Shown: positions 1 to 13,281, counted from the first letter of the stretch. The stretch: DNA of 64,000 nucleotides from Diphasiastrum complanatum (GCA_029204225.1 CM055104.1:41333390-41397389); one strand, 5' to 3'. Program-made: numbers and translations. Notes: generated by a model not told the origin, from the letters alone.

Positions 1-238
1 TCCAATAGAATTAAGAGGTGCATGGATCAATGATCCAATAGGATCAAGAGGTGACAAAATATGGTCCAATCATAGTTAAGCATAGTGGTAGCTCGTGGAC
101 CTACTAGTATCATTGTACTCAGGATCTAAGATTGATCTTGAATCTCAATCTAGTCTTGATCTTGGTGCATCTACACACCTTAGGAGATCACAAGTACATG
201 TAGTGGACAATCCACACGTGTGAAATTCAACAGTTAAT

Positions 239-282
239 CCACCCTACTCTCCCTAGGTGTGACATAGGGAGAGTAGAGTGGG
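239..282. repeat. Imperfect inverted repeat (hairpin)
   Basis: The arm at 239-256 and the arm at 264-282 are near-perfect reverse complements (CTACTCTCCCTA against TAGGGAGAGTAG with flanking matches), separated by about 7 bases. A CACACGTGTG palindrome lies just upstream at 213-222. The rest of 1-300 has no recognisable gene. Confidence 0.7.
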
Positions 283-306
283 TTAACAACACCCTTAGAA
301 TCTCTC

Positions 307-1117
<811 letters not shown>

Positions 1118-1902
1118 GTATTTTGTGTCAGATTGTAAATGGAGGGGGCATGTGAAATCGCTATGTAGTTGGTTAATGACATATTTCTTGTTGGCTTCAT
1201 CTTGTGATCTCTATGCCAATCTTGAAATATGTTGTGAAAAAATACCACACCCATGAGTTGCCTCACACACTCCTCCTCAATCATGCATCTCTCTACATCT
1301 ATTCTATACGACAGGGTGTCAGCAGCTGGTGGAGGGGAATCGGGTGGATTACCAAGGGGGAAAGCGAGAAGAGGTCGAGTGAGAATAGCAGAGTAAATAA
1401 GATAAGTGATGGTAGGAGTGACTTGGTAAGAGGGACTTGGAGTGGGAGAGACTAGGTAGATGGGACCCGAAGTGGCCTGGTAAGAGGGACCATAATGCTG
1501 CCATGGACTCACAAAAGGAAAAATAAAATCTGGAGTAGTGGGTCCAGAAGAAGAGAAGAGTTGAGGAGTGAATGTAGGAGTGCCAAAGAAAGGGGGAGTA
1601 ACAGACGTTCAAGAGTTAGTATCAGCTGCCCTATGTGCTACCTCCTGAGTAAGAGTCTCTCGAAGCAAGACAAATCCCTACGACATAGATACCTACTAGT
1701 CAAGGGAGCTAGAGATGATACATTGACAATATCTACATCATCGCAACCTTCGTAGCAACTCACACTAAGGCAGCTCCTGCCTCACTTCCTTTTTCAAGAA
1801 TGTCAAAAAGTGGAACTAGTAGTCTCAAGGTGGTGGGGGTGACCCTTCTCTCATGGTGAGAGCTAGTACCCTCTCGAGAAGGTCCGGAGTAGATCTCCTG
1901 GG

Positions 1903-2902
1903 TGTTGGAATTAAGGCATCACTCTCACCAGAATTCGAATCTCTGGAATTTGAGTCATTAGAGCACAGATCATTTGAGTTTTCCTGAACACCAGTACATT
2001 ATGTAAATACGAACACACACACATTCTCTCTCTCTCTCTCTATGACAACTTTGCAGTCTTACTCTCTGAAGTTGAACGTCTGCGCAATAATCAACTAAAA
2101 CAGAAGCAAGATCGATGACAAACTCTTCGAGTTTGAGATCTTTGACTACATCCTCTTCGTTCTCCTATGAACTCAAGGTTTTCAGTTCGAGATCCATGCC
2201 ATTCACACTGTCCTGTCCAAACGCAAATCACGTCACAGTTCACTTTAGCACTTTTCAGTAACTACACTATTTCACACTCGTTGCCTACGTAGTCATTATA
2301 ACTGCTCTATGTACATATATACATAATGGCAACTCACATAAATGATGATGAGACAATCTATGATGAGTAGATGATACAAGTGAAAAAGAGTGAATCTGAG
2401 TTCCTGCACGAACTCCATTATGTCTTAATTATTAGATTCCATAGGATTAGAGATCTTAGAGAGAGTAAAAGCAATTCAGAAGATAGAGATAGTTATTTAA
2501 TATGTAACTAGCTAAGTAAGATCATTGCACATTACATAGTGCACCATTACTGTGAACCATTCTTTGGGCATAGGATTGTGATCTGATCGTTGTATTCACA
2601 ACTGCTTAATTCAGATTCTCTATTCTTCTTATGTGTATTGCACTACGAATGCTTTTGATAATTTTCTTTTTCTATTGACATGCACACTCAATTCGGAATG
2701 TCTAATCTCGAAGGAAGCATGGCTATCTCAGATGCCTAATTATTCACTCCCTTCATGGTTGTCTTTGACACCTACCAAGACATTCCTCCATTCAATCTAA
2801 GTCAATATTGATTTTGTAGTTTTGGTCAAGGTCTTGTAAAGTTCTCTATGTTGGAGTTATGTCTCTTCTTCCGCACCTAATCTATTTGAGAGCACCCCAA
2901 CA
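1903..2902 (+). mobile_element. Candidate 5' LTR of a copia element
   Basis: The segment begins TGTTGG and ends CCAACA, a matching terminal inverted repeat. It is followed three bases later by an initiator-Met primer-binding site and then a copia gag. The start is less certain than the end because no second LTR copy was found. The preceding 1500-1900 shows nothing recognisable. Confidence 0.5.
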
Positions 2903-2905
2903 GAG

Positions 2906-2917
2906 TGGTATCAGAGC
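2906..2917 (+). other. Primer-binding site (initiator tRNA-Met)
   Basis: TGGTATCAGAGC, the standard plant copia primer site complementary to the 3' end of initiator tRNA-Met. It sits directly after the LTR end. Confidence 0.85.
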
Positions 2918-2975
2918 TTTCATTCCAAACTACTATTAGTATAAAAAACTATCTACTATACTTAGATCATTCATC

Positions 2976-3790
2976 ATGGAAGGAACATCTTCAGAAATCC
3001 GCTTGATCAACAAGTTCAACGGTGACGACTTCCACATGTGGAAGTTCAAGATGAAGATGATACTCATAGAAAAAGAACTCTAGGGATACGTTAATGGTTC
3101 AATAGTCAAACCGGTTGAACCTGACATGTTGATCGTCTGGGAAGCTAAGGATGGCAAAGCTCTTGCCACTGTATCTCTGAATTGTAAAGATTCACAAATA
3201 GCTCATGTAGTTAATTGTTCCACCTCCAAAGAAGCATGGGACATTCTTAATGGTCTATATGAGACAACACATGTGTCGACTCGTCTCTTCTTGAGAAAGA
3301 AGTTCATGTCGCTCAAAACGAGAGTGAAAGGACCTCAATCACAGATCATCTAAACGAATTCAAACAACTACTCAATCATTTAGCAGTAGGTTTTCCAATA
3401 TCAGACGCAGATGCTAACATGTCTCTTCTGTCTAGTCTTCCTCCCTCTTATGACAATCTAATATTACTACTCAATAATACTCCTGACCTGTCTCTCCAAA
3501 AGGTGACAACAAGCTTATTGTAGGAAGAAGTAAGAAGGAAGAGCTTATCCACATCAAAAACAAAGACAGTCGCTCTCTATTTGAACAAGCAACAATTCTC
3601 AAAGGCGAACACATGGACAAGCGTAGAACAAAATATCACTCATGGGCTGGGGTTTGGAAATCAAATTCACCCATCGAATATAAGTCGTCTTTATGCCAAA
3701 GCAAGAGGAAAAAAATCCAGGCAGCAACATTTTCTTCAACACCAAACCTCGACAGTTCCATACCCGACCCTACTCAACTCTAAAAAGTTG
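2976..3790 (+). pseudogene. Copia gag, broken
   Basis: The start at 2976 gives a typical copia Gag (UBN2-type) N-terminus with the pattern INKFNGDDFHMWKFKM, followed by the conserved EAWDILNGLYET region. There is an in-frame TAG at about 3078-3080, a frameshift near 3330, a further stop near 3520, and a degraded zinc-knuckle region around 3640-3720 whose cysteines are largely lost. Gag would form the cytoplasmic particle. The element is cut off at about 3790, where an unrelated gypsy gag starts on the other strand, so it cannot be functional. Confidence 0.8.
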
Positions 3791-3794
3791 CTTT

Positions 3795-5287
3795 TCAATC
3801 AATTTCTACAAGGTTAAGAGGTGCACTGGTTCCAGGTTTAAATGGACAATTCTTGTAACAATGTCCATAAACGCATTCTCGGCAGAAGGTTGTATATTGT
3901 TCCTTGTAGGGACATTCTGCTATTCTGTGTCTTTCGCCGCATCCGTAGCAGCCGTAATTTCTTCCACCTTGGCATTGAGTTTGAGCTGCATAGGCTGAAA
4001 CATATTCATTTATGGCAGGATCCATAAATGGTTCATCTGGTCCATACCATTGCTGCTGCTTAGGTTGAGTCAGCATTTGCATATCTAGTTCTGCTATTGT
4101 CAGATTTACATGGGCCACTTGTTGCTTGACTGGCCCTGGTGGAGCAGGTAAGGCCATACGTTGTGGTTGATTTGGTGCACCGTACCTTGGTGCCGCGTTG
4201 GGTGCCCATTGATGATAAGGATAAGAAGTCTAATAAGGACTTCTCTTCTGTTGAACAATCCGGGGGTTAAACGGACAAAATGCCGTATCGTGCGATGTTG
4301 CATTGCACAGATGGCAGAATCTATGTGTCAGCCTCAGATTTTGCTTTAGGTACCTGGACACTCATTCGTTGTATGGTTTTGCGTGCATACTGAACACCAT
4401 ACATTCTCTCGTCGAGGATACTACAGCTGGTTTGGTTCCGGCTGGTGTGGAGTTACTGCTACAGTTCCTTGTAAGGCTTTTAATTTCTGGTCAAACTGCA
4501 TCGTAAGTTGTTCCATCTACTGTTTGTGTAATTTTGTCATTTGCTCCAACAATAGTTCTGTGGATAGAGTGGATGCGTTTGATGATGATGATGCAATCGA
4601 GGGAGTAGGAGTGTGGGTGGGAGGATATTTGTCATCAGATCTCTCATCCTCTTTCCTGATGGTATCTTCCATAGCTTCTTGTAGAGTAGCGTACTGCTCC
4701 TGTCGTTTTAGTTCTCTTCTGATGCTTCGTGGTAATCCGGCTAGGAACCACATGATCACCGCATGATCGGGAGTTAGGGCTGCACTGCACTCAGATTGTA
4801 GATGTTTGACTCGTTCAATATATTCCCGGACCCTTTCTCGTTTTTCCATCTTGACTTTGCTCATAAGGAGAAATGGGTCTTCCAGGAACTTTCTTGGTTT
4901 AAAGCGCATAATGAGAGCCGCTTTAACTGCTTCCCAGGTGGATTTTTCTTCCTCTGACAGGTTGAAAAACCAATTCTGAGCCACTGCTTGTAAGGACATA
5001 GGAAATAACATTAGCTTCTCCCTAGGTGTCCGTTCGCCGTAGATTTCACAAGCTTGCTCGTAGATTTGGAGGAATCGGATATGATCTGATGATCCGTCGT
5101 ATTTTGGTATTTTCATTTGTGGTGCTCTTCGGACTGCTTGCAAGAGAGCGATAGGTACGGGTTGGCCCATTGGATCCATTGGTGCTGGTTTCAGTTTTTC
5201 CTCTTGTTGCACAACTGCTAATTTGGGAAGGTGTGGTGTCTGATTTGCTATCCTTCGTGGTATTGATTGTCCCAATCTCAGATTCAT
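3795..5287 (-). pseudogene. Ty3/gypsy gag with four zinc knuckles
   Basis: Reading from 5287 downwards, the first 256 codons hold a retrotransposon gag domain (GSSDHIRFLQIYEQACEIYG, then WFFNLSEEEKSTWEAVKAAL and MEKRERVREYIERV). After a stop at about 4517 and at least one frameshift, four CCHC knuckles follow: 4354-4395, 4275-4317, 3911-3950 and 3847-3887. Three use the spacing CX2CX3HX4C and one uses CX2CX4HX4C. Gag binds genomic RNA and builds the particle. The pol part expected next is absent because the sequence ends at the junction with a copia gag near 3790. The stops make this a dead copy. Confidence 0.8.
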
Positions 5288-5289
5288 CC

Positions 5290-6273
5290 AATGGTGGGTT
5301 CCAAAGTGATTGGATCTTGCTTATACAATAGGATGCAGTCTGGATCTTCAAGGATCTGATCGACCGGAAGTGAATTTTAGGCCTTTCACGATGGTTTTTC
5401 CTTTGATAACTTTTTACTCCTTGCACTGATTGACCTGAGATTTTGAGAGTAGCTAGATCTGATGCAGATATTTCCACTGATCTGGTCTGTGAGGGTTATC
5501 TTGTGCGAGGGTTGGCTATGCGAGGGTTCTTTAGCTATTTTTGCAGGTAAAAAACTTGATATCTTTCCGATCTCTGGGAAGTAACTCTCGCAAGGTTCAC
5601 AGTAGCTGGATCTGATGCAGATCTCACTATAGAATTCTTTGCGAGAGTTAACTCTCGCAAGAAGTAAAAATTTCACTGTTTGCGAGGGTTCAAAGAAGAG
5701 AGAAAGAGAGAGAGAGATAGAGAGTGAGGGTGGAGGTTAGCTCAAATGCACATTACACTTGCTAAAGGAGAAACATAAACTATTGAAACCAAAAAGCATG
5801 AACTTGAAAGCAATTGAAAATAACAAGAGCAATAGCAAGCATTGAATTGCAAATAAAATTGGTAGAGTTTCCTCCTTCTCATTAAGCATGAAAATAGTGT
5901 ACAAATGGTGTCTTTTTATAAAATGGGAAAGGCCCTTGCCCCTCAATCCTATTGGCTAATATTCACAATGATCCTATCCAATCATCTTGGACCCAACTTG
6001 ATCCAAGGGTCCACAAAAAGTACATTAGAAATCACAAGATTCATGTGAGTCCCAATTTGGACCCGACTCTAAAAAGTAATCTCTAAGTTTAAAAATGACA
6101 TTGGGCCTCTAGTTTTATTTTAATTCCAAGGCCCAAGTCATGTTTATTTTATTGACAACTTTATTTGTGTGCTCATTGGGCCATGGACTTATACACGCAG
6201 GATGCCATGCCCTCGCAACACATTTTATTGGATGATTTTATTTATTTACACTTTGTTGGGAATACCCCCAACA
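5290..6273 (-). mobile_element. Probable leader and LTR of the gypsy element
   Basis: This is the stretch upstream of the minus-strand gypsy gag. A minus-strand TGTTGGGGGTATTCC at 6273 resembles the start of another gypsy LTR in this window (23326), so the LTR may run from 6273 downwards. The region 5490-5690 contains five copies of a GCGAGRGTT-like motif. No primer site could be fixed, so the boundary between LTR and leader is unknown. Confidence 0.35.
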
Positions 6274-6619
6274 TGGATTCATAACCAGAGCTTGAAAACG
6301 CTCTCATAAGTCCTCAACATCATCGGTGTCATTTGAAAAGAATTGGCTTGACAGACATGGGAGCATCTTTTTGAACCCTGTGAAGGGGTTTATGATCCAA
6401 ATACAGTAGACCCTCTGAAAATGCACCAGTTGACAGTGGCAAAGCAAACCATGCCTCCAGTGGATGCAACCAGGATCCCTCCCCTTCATGATCTATGTCG
6501 CTCCTCCTCCGAGAGAGAGACTCCCCTTCACAATCTATGCCACTCCTCCTCCGAGAGAGAGAAATGATCAATAAGAGTGTGTGTGTGATTGTGGTTAAAG
6601 TGGAATTTGAATTTGCCGC

Positions 6620-6724
<105 letters not shown>

Positions 6725-6934
6725 TTAGTAAGAGTGTGTGTGGTTAATGTGTAATTTGAATATTGGTGTGTCTCTTATATGCATGCAATGGGGAGGAGGG
6801 CCATGCATCCTCCTTCCCATACATGCATCTTTTTTTTTATTTTTTTATTTTTAGTTCAAAAAATGTGTATGCATGGGTGAGGGGAGGAGGATGCATGGGT
6901 GCACCCATATACATGTGCAAAACTGTACATAAGT

Positions 6935-6965
<31 letters not shown>

Positions 6966-7114
6966 TATATATATCTCGTAGATTTAGAAAAGAGACTTCT
7001 TCCATGTGATTGAGGATTTTTTGCAGCCGGATTAGAAAAGGAGACTTCTTCTATGCAACTGGGGATTTTCATGTAACTGAGGATTTTTTTGTAGCCGGAT
7101 CAGTTGAGTATATA

Positions 7115-7235
<121 letters not shown>

Positions 7236-7417
7236 CAAGACTTGATTTTGCAAAGGGCGAACTGATTCATCCTCACACCCACCCATCTCCAGGGATCCAA
7301 GTGATTCAAGATCCTCAGTCGACGGATCGTTCTACCTCCCACGTTCATTGTTAGGTATATGGTATGTTCTTTATGAAACATAAAAATCAGTATCTCAGTC
7401 GGATCATTCTACCTCCC

Positions 7418-7481
7418 ACATTCTTCTATCCAGAGCCAACAGATTAGCCACGTTCTTCTGTCCAGAGCCAACAGGTTAGCC
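7418..7481. repeat. 32-bp tandem duplication
   Basis: Two adjacent copies of a 32-bp unit containing CCAGAGCCAACAG differ at about three positions. They abut the next microsatellite. Confidence 0.75.
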
Positions 7482-7483
7482 AC

Positions 7484-7625
<142 letters not shown>

Positions 7626-8082
7626 TGATTCTCTGGATTTTTTGCTCAAACAACAAACCCAAAATCACTAACGATCTGCAAGCCTCCAAGGATCTCACCT
7701 CCACTTGTGTCCCTACTCTTTAAACACAAAGATAGATAACAAGCTGGCCTCAAGTATTCACCACCCAACCACAGCTAGATCCAAGCTCCAAGCAAGACCT
7801 ATCTAGCACCCCCTTGCTAACCATAAACAAATCACAAGCATAGCACAACACTCCATAGCATTCTCAAGATCCAAACCCTACTTATGTCTCATACCATAAG
7901 CAAGATCCAAACCTCAAGCATACTACCACAAGAAAGCACTCTACACACTAGTAGCAACACTAGAGCATAAGCAAAGCAAACAAGAGAGATCTCCCACCTC
8001 CCAATGGGCACCCTACTACCCTCATATAGATGGCCCATGGACCCCTCCAATGCACTATGGAGTTCTATGCTCATCCAATGAG

Positions 8083-8572
8083 AGAGAGAGAAGCCTAGGG
8101 GAGTTAAAGAATCTCCAAGAGCCTCCATAGGCTTATGGAATGTCAAGAGACTCCTTCCATAACCTATGACTCTTTGAATGCCTTTCTTGTGGAAGTTGGG
8201 AACTCAATGGACACTTCAGAAGGGCGCCCTCCTACTAGGTCCCATTGCCCAAGTTGTGCAAGTATACTTTGGTCCTAGACCAATAAAGTGATATGGTTCA
8301 AGATTGAGGCCCAAGATTTAGAAAAATAGTCATCCAATGATTTTCTAACACCTCTCTAGGTTCCATACCTCCATCCAAGGCATAGACACCTATCTGTCCT
8401 TAACCAAGGACACTAGTATCTTAATCTAAAACACCTACCCTTAATACTAAGGGTACCCCTTATCCAAGGGTCACGTGACTCCATACCTCCAACTAAGGTA
8501 TAGTCACTTGCCTGTCCTTATCCAAGGACACATACCCTTAATCCTAAGGGTACCTTGCCATTTAGCCCCCAA
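8083..8572 (+). repeat. Dispersed repeat, copy A
   Basis: This stretch is closely similar, in the same orientation, to 20993-21445 (shared CCTAGGGGAGTTAAAGAA, CATAACCTATGACTCTTTGA and CAATAAAGTGATATGG blocks). Copy A ends in CCCCCAACA, an LTR-like terminus, so the repeat may be the 3' part of a gypsy LTR. It contains diverged internal repeats of CCTTAATCCTAAGGGTA. The flanks 7640-8080 and 8575-9600 show nothing recognisable. Confidence 0.7.
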
Positions 8573-9611
8573 CACTAAATTGACTATTAGGAGTCTGAAG
8601 TACTGTTAGTTACACAAGTATGTAGCACCCTGCACTTGCCTTTGTAAATACTCCTCAGTATGTATAGTATGACCAATTGTTAAACACTTATCTTCAAGCT
8701 TTAGGCCCTCTCTATAGTTTTAGGATGCCAAAGACCAATGTTGGTCTTTCCCTATCTAAATTAGATACAAGTGAATTATAAAGTAGGGATAAAGTGCTAG
8801 GGGACAATGTAGGAGGGGGGATAATTCAATACTGGATGGAGTTTTTCCAGATCCCATTGTTTATAGATGTAGCTTTGTTTCCTCTTCAATTCATGGCTAT
8901 TTTTTGGTTTCCCTAACTTCAAAAGTCTGCTACAATATGTCAGACTGGGGACTCCAATTCTCGTTCTCCCATACATAACAAAGTAAGTGTATTTCTAGCA
9001 GATTTTATTGAGTGGAATTTTTTATATAAATATTTATTCAAATAAATTGATGGTTTTATGATTGTAGTGATCATTGGAACTTATATGTGCTATCCTTACA
9101 TGTCAATGATGAGGGTGTGTGTAGTCCAGTTTGTTTAAAGATGAACTCTATTACACACACCCACAAAATTGCCAAGAGCCATATATAGAAAATACTGGAA
9201 CTCTTTCCAGTACCACATGCAATAGCATATTCAAAGTTGAAAATGGTTGATGCAGAGGTAAAAAATTTTCAATATCGGTTTGACGTGCCCTTGTAGTTAT
9301 TGCTTGGTTTCTTTTCATATCGTGCGCGTTGATCCGCTATTCAAACAATATTTTTTGAATATCGGTTCAATGCACACTTGTTTCCTTTGTAGAATTTATT
9401 ATAAGCTCCTGCGCGTTGATTCGATATGACATGACAATGAATCTTGTTATCGAAAACTCATATTGTCTAGTTGCAATCACATTGTGTTCTGCACCATAGA
9501 AATGGAGATCATAGAAATGAAAGAGACTCAAAGAAAAAGTGTTCATATACTTTCAAAATTGATGTATACAAAAAATTGTATTACATAATACAAAATTCCA
9601 TTGTTCATAAT

Positions 9612-10840
9612 CTATAGATCTTCAACTTCGATGGATGTTTCAATATCTTTGTATTTTATATGCTCATCTTGCCTTACTCTTACCTGCACCAGAGAAATTG
9701 TTTTAGTTAGTATATTTTTTGAAACTGATTCAGTTAAAAATCTAAAAAAAGAACATTTTCATATGGCATAACGTACATTTACACCATTCAACCGAAATTG
9801 ATAGTATTGAGGTAGATCAAATTGCAACATGTCTAGTTCTGATTGAATGTGATTGAGACACCAATCTTTCTCAACCTCAACCATTGCAAGAATGTTCTCA
9901 TTTTTTTTCGCTGTTATTTGAAGTTGCTCTTGAGGGTTTATTCTAAAATCTTGATCAAGTGGCTTCCAAACATTTTTGTATTTAATCCATCTTCTATAAT
10001 ACAGCAACAAAGTGAGCATTTATTTTTCGATGTGATATCTAAATGTCATTGATGAGTAACATACTTTGCACTCAACTTGCTAATTTTGTTTTGTATCCCA
10101 ACCATCATCCAACAACTCGACGATTATTTCAGCACTCAAGTCCTTACAAGTAAACATTGTTTTCGTTCTCCGAACATTGCATTTGGAAAAAAAATCAACA
10201 AAAATAGTAAAAAGTAGATACCAACTTAATCTATTATTCTTTGATCCAATGCTACATTTTAATATGCTTTGAATATCAATATATAATCTAGATCGAAATG
10301 TTTCTGAAATTGCTGCATCAGGAGAAATCCATTCCTCACTCGAAAAATCTGGTAGTGGATATGGCTCTAATCTATCAACTAAACCATTTTTATCAGGAAA
10401 ATAGGTGTGATCATAAAAGAAAACTCCTGACTCTAAAAGTGATTTGGGAGAACAACCTTTATATTGTAAAATATCGATATCTGAATGTATGACATCAATT
10501 ATTCCTGCAATCGATTGAATTGTTTGCCATTCGGCAAAATTTGATGGATACAAATCTGCAAAACCAACAAAAATATCACAAGAAAAATATAATTTGAAAT
10601 TTTTTTTAACTTTAAATATATTAAATCTAAAAACTTACAATTGTATTTTCTTCTATCATTTGGATTCAAATCATGAATGTTGAGCTCATTGTGAAGATAA
10701 GCATGCTAAACTAAAACTTCCGTGATAGATTGATCGGTAGTTGATACTTTGAATAGACAATTAATTATTCGAGTTCGCGAACTATTCGTTCCTAGACAAT
10801 AGTCCTCAACAACTAAAGTCCAACTTAATGGTTAAAGAGT
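9612..10840 (-). pseudogene. Unrecognised multi-exon pseudogene
   Basis: I do not recognise the family. On the minus strand, coding stretches are separated by consensus splice sites. One runs from about 10830 to 10639 and ends at a GTAAGT donor. One starts after TGCAG at 10555 and contains WQTIQSIAGIIDVIHSDIDI. One follows TATTATAG near 10007 and ends at 9777 with a GTACGT donor. The last is a 24-codon exon at 9683-9612 after GGTGCAG that ends in TAG. The last two join in phase. An in-frame TAG precedes HAYLHNELN in the first exon and another follows WDTKQN, so the copy is probably dead. Composition is soluble and acidic at the C-terminus, with no membrane segment. It could be an old host gene copy or a DNA-transposon gene. 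Confidence 0.45.
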
Positions 10841-10912
10841 ACGAATGGTTTTCGAGCACGTTAGAAACTTATGTCAATGCCAATCAGAAAAATAGATCAG
10901 AGACTCAATTCT

Positions 10913-12115
10913 TCAGACAGGAACTGTCATCTCATTTGTATACATACTACTTAATTCAATGATCGTGACTTGCATCCACGCCAGAGTGTCTGGAGACAAC
11001 TGAGAATCAGAGAGGTTAAAGTGGAGAGGAGCAACGATAGAGACAGGAGCAATGGAGGATGCGATAATGATGGAAGGGGTAGGGGATAATGGAACAGAAG
11101 TGGAAGTGGTATCAACAGAGGAAACGAGGATGGATACAAAAGCAGTCGTAGATGGAATAGGCAGAAAATGAGTGACAACAAAGACAGAAGGAGGAGTTGT
11201 ACAAAAGAAGAAGTGACGGTGGTTGATGGAGTGGTTACCGCTATGTGGTGGTGCGTCTTCTGGTGGTATGTGGAGATGAGGAGGAAGGGACAACGCCACG
11301 CATTCTTTTGCTGGCCGTCGTGTCAGTAACTACAGGTTGGGAGGATGTGGATGCGACAGATGGCGGATAGAGGTTAGTGTGCGGCACAATGGGAGATAGA
11401 AGACTGGAGCGAACAAAATCACGCACTTTCACCTCAAGAAGTGCGCAGGCAAAATTACACAACAGGGGGCCTACTACGATACACTCACGGTTGTTGGGTT
11501 TGATGGAGATGGTTAGTTTGTGAATGAGGAAGGCATGCCGGGTCGTATGGCACAATCGTGGGGCCAGAGAATCCCAAGAAGGACTCCATTATCTGACTCA
11601 GCAACGTGGACTAGATTCTATCCTTGCGGAATGTTGAAACAACTAGAAAGTTGTTCAACAGATGCGCAGCCGCCTATATGACTGGTTCCGTAATAGTCTC
11701 TATCAAGTTACCATTGTTAGTTTGGATGGGGATCTCTAGTGCAGTTTGGGCGACGAAAGGTTTGATCAGGGCTTTTGCCTGACGATGGGAGATGGGCTAA
11801 CGGTCACTCGACATAATGCCAATGGTGACCATCGAGTCTGTGTTAATCCGTACCTTGTATGTGAGACCTTGGTACAGGAAGTGGAAACGTGACTTGGACG
11901 CATCCCAGGTGGCGTAAGCATGAAGGACAAGGCCCATGTTAATATTAGAATGGAAAAGCGTCGAGAAAAAGTCCATTGCCTCAAGAAGTGGGCCAGCAGT
12001 CTGAAGTCATGGTTGAATCAGAATATTAGAAGGTAAGGGCCAAATCTGGGTGGCTGAGGGTATCTCACGCTGGATCACCTACTTGGTGCCAGAGTCTTCA
12101 GAAGATAAAAAGGCC
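10913..12115 (-). pseudogene. Gypsy 3' extra protein, copy 1
   Basis: This stretch lies downstream of a minus-strand gypsy pol (20991-19710), from which it is separated by spacer and by the young copia insertion. Fragments of one reading path match copy 2 (24000-26306). Both carry an INMG/INMD block, a QGLTYKV/QGPTYKV block and a LLNNFL-x-V-x4-RK-x-RI block. Several stops and frameshifts break it, and the C-terminal part is a Ser/Thr/Pro-rich stretch. The position between integrase and the 3' LTR is where Tat/Athila-type elements carry extra or env-like ORFs. No function can be assigned. Confidence 0.5.
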
Positions 12116-12469
12116 ATGTTAGTAGTAATAGTTAAAGTGCAAAAACATGGAAAAAATGGTAGAAAAGGTAAAAAGAGGTGAAAACAAAGTGAATAACAAG
12201 TGTTGGATTGTAAAAACTGTAGTTCAGAGCGCAGATCTAGGTTCAGAATATGAAGATGAGGGCTTGTGTAAAGTTTGGTCGCATTCGGATAACTTGGAAA
12301 TTTCAATGAAAAATTGAGCAGAGCTTCGCCAACAAAGGTGACAAATGACTCGAATTCAGCCCTTATATAGCAGAATTTAGAGTGCGTATTAGGTGAAATC
12401 CACTTTCCCTTATTAAGTTCCACCCAAATTTTGGCAGAGACCTTCTTCACAAAATTCTAAGACCTCAGA

Positions 12470-13281
12470 GAAATCTGCGAGAGTTCAAAAGGTAATTTGA
12501 CTGTCCTATGAGGTTCTGCAATGGTTCAGACTGTTTGCGAGGGTTCAACTCTCGCAGGAGGTGGTCTCTCGCACACATGTTCATGTGGTTGGATTTTCAA
12601 GATCAGACCATGTAGGTAGGCTAATTTCAATGCTTTGATTTCATTTATGTCCCTTGCGAAGGTTGGTATGATGATCTTGATGCTCTGTGAAGGTTCTGAA
12701 GATTCAGCTTCTGGGAACCCTCACATACACTCAAAAATAATAATTTTTCCATCATGAACTCTCACAAAGGTTTTCATGGATGCATCTGAGTTAGATCTAG
12801 TGACTTTCCAAGTTTCAAGAGCTATCTCTTAGGGGATCTCCAAAAATCATGAAAACAAATCTCATTTAGAGTGTTTTTTGACGAGATCTTGAGATTCTCT
12901 TATTTTTAACTTTTGCAAACTGGTAATCTATTTCATCCATGTTAGATCTAATTGTTGGTAGTTCTTTAAAAGTTATGATAGACATTTGGTAGTAGATCCA
13001 TCAGTTTTGGGTGAAATTTGTCCTTAATTTGCCATAGTTACTGAGATCGAGGTCTCTGATTTGCAAATTTGGGAGACTTATTGGCATAATCTGATGATTT
13101 GCTTCCCTCTTGATCCCATCTGGATCAGGATCTCTCTTGGATCCTGATGGATTTTTTCAATCTTGCCAGATCTGACTGAATTTGATGGATCTAGCTTGAT
13201 TTGGCTTGATCTTCCTAGATCTAGGTTGTGATGGCCTAGCAGAATAGCTTTTCGTAATATGCCACCACCAATCTGGATCTA
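12470..13281 (-). other. Gypsy non-coding spacer with repeated motif
   Basis: No gene is visible, except that the reading frame of the gypsy pol C-terminus ends here: it continues from 13281 to a stop near 13155. The spacer carries GCGAGAGTT/GCGAGGGTT motifs at 12477 and 12537 (the latter followed by an inverted copy) and weaker GCGAAGGTT-like versions near 12656. Confidence 0.45.

Noticed and set aside
5737-5946. Hydrophobic 69-codon minus-strand frame that could be a membrane peptide
   Set aside because: It lies in the probable gypsy LTR, is AT-rich and has no second copy. Chance is the simpler explanation.
11766-11984. 72-codon minus-strand frame with WTFSRRFSIL
   Set aside because: The frame conserved with gypsy copy 2 is a different one over the same bases, so this one is a shadow.
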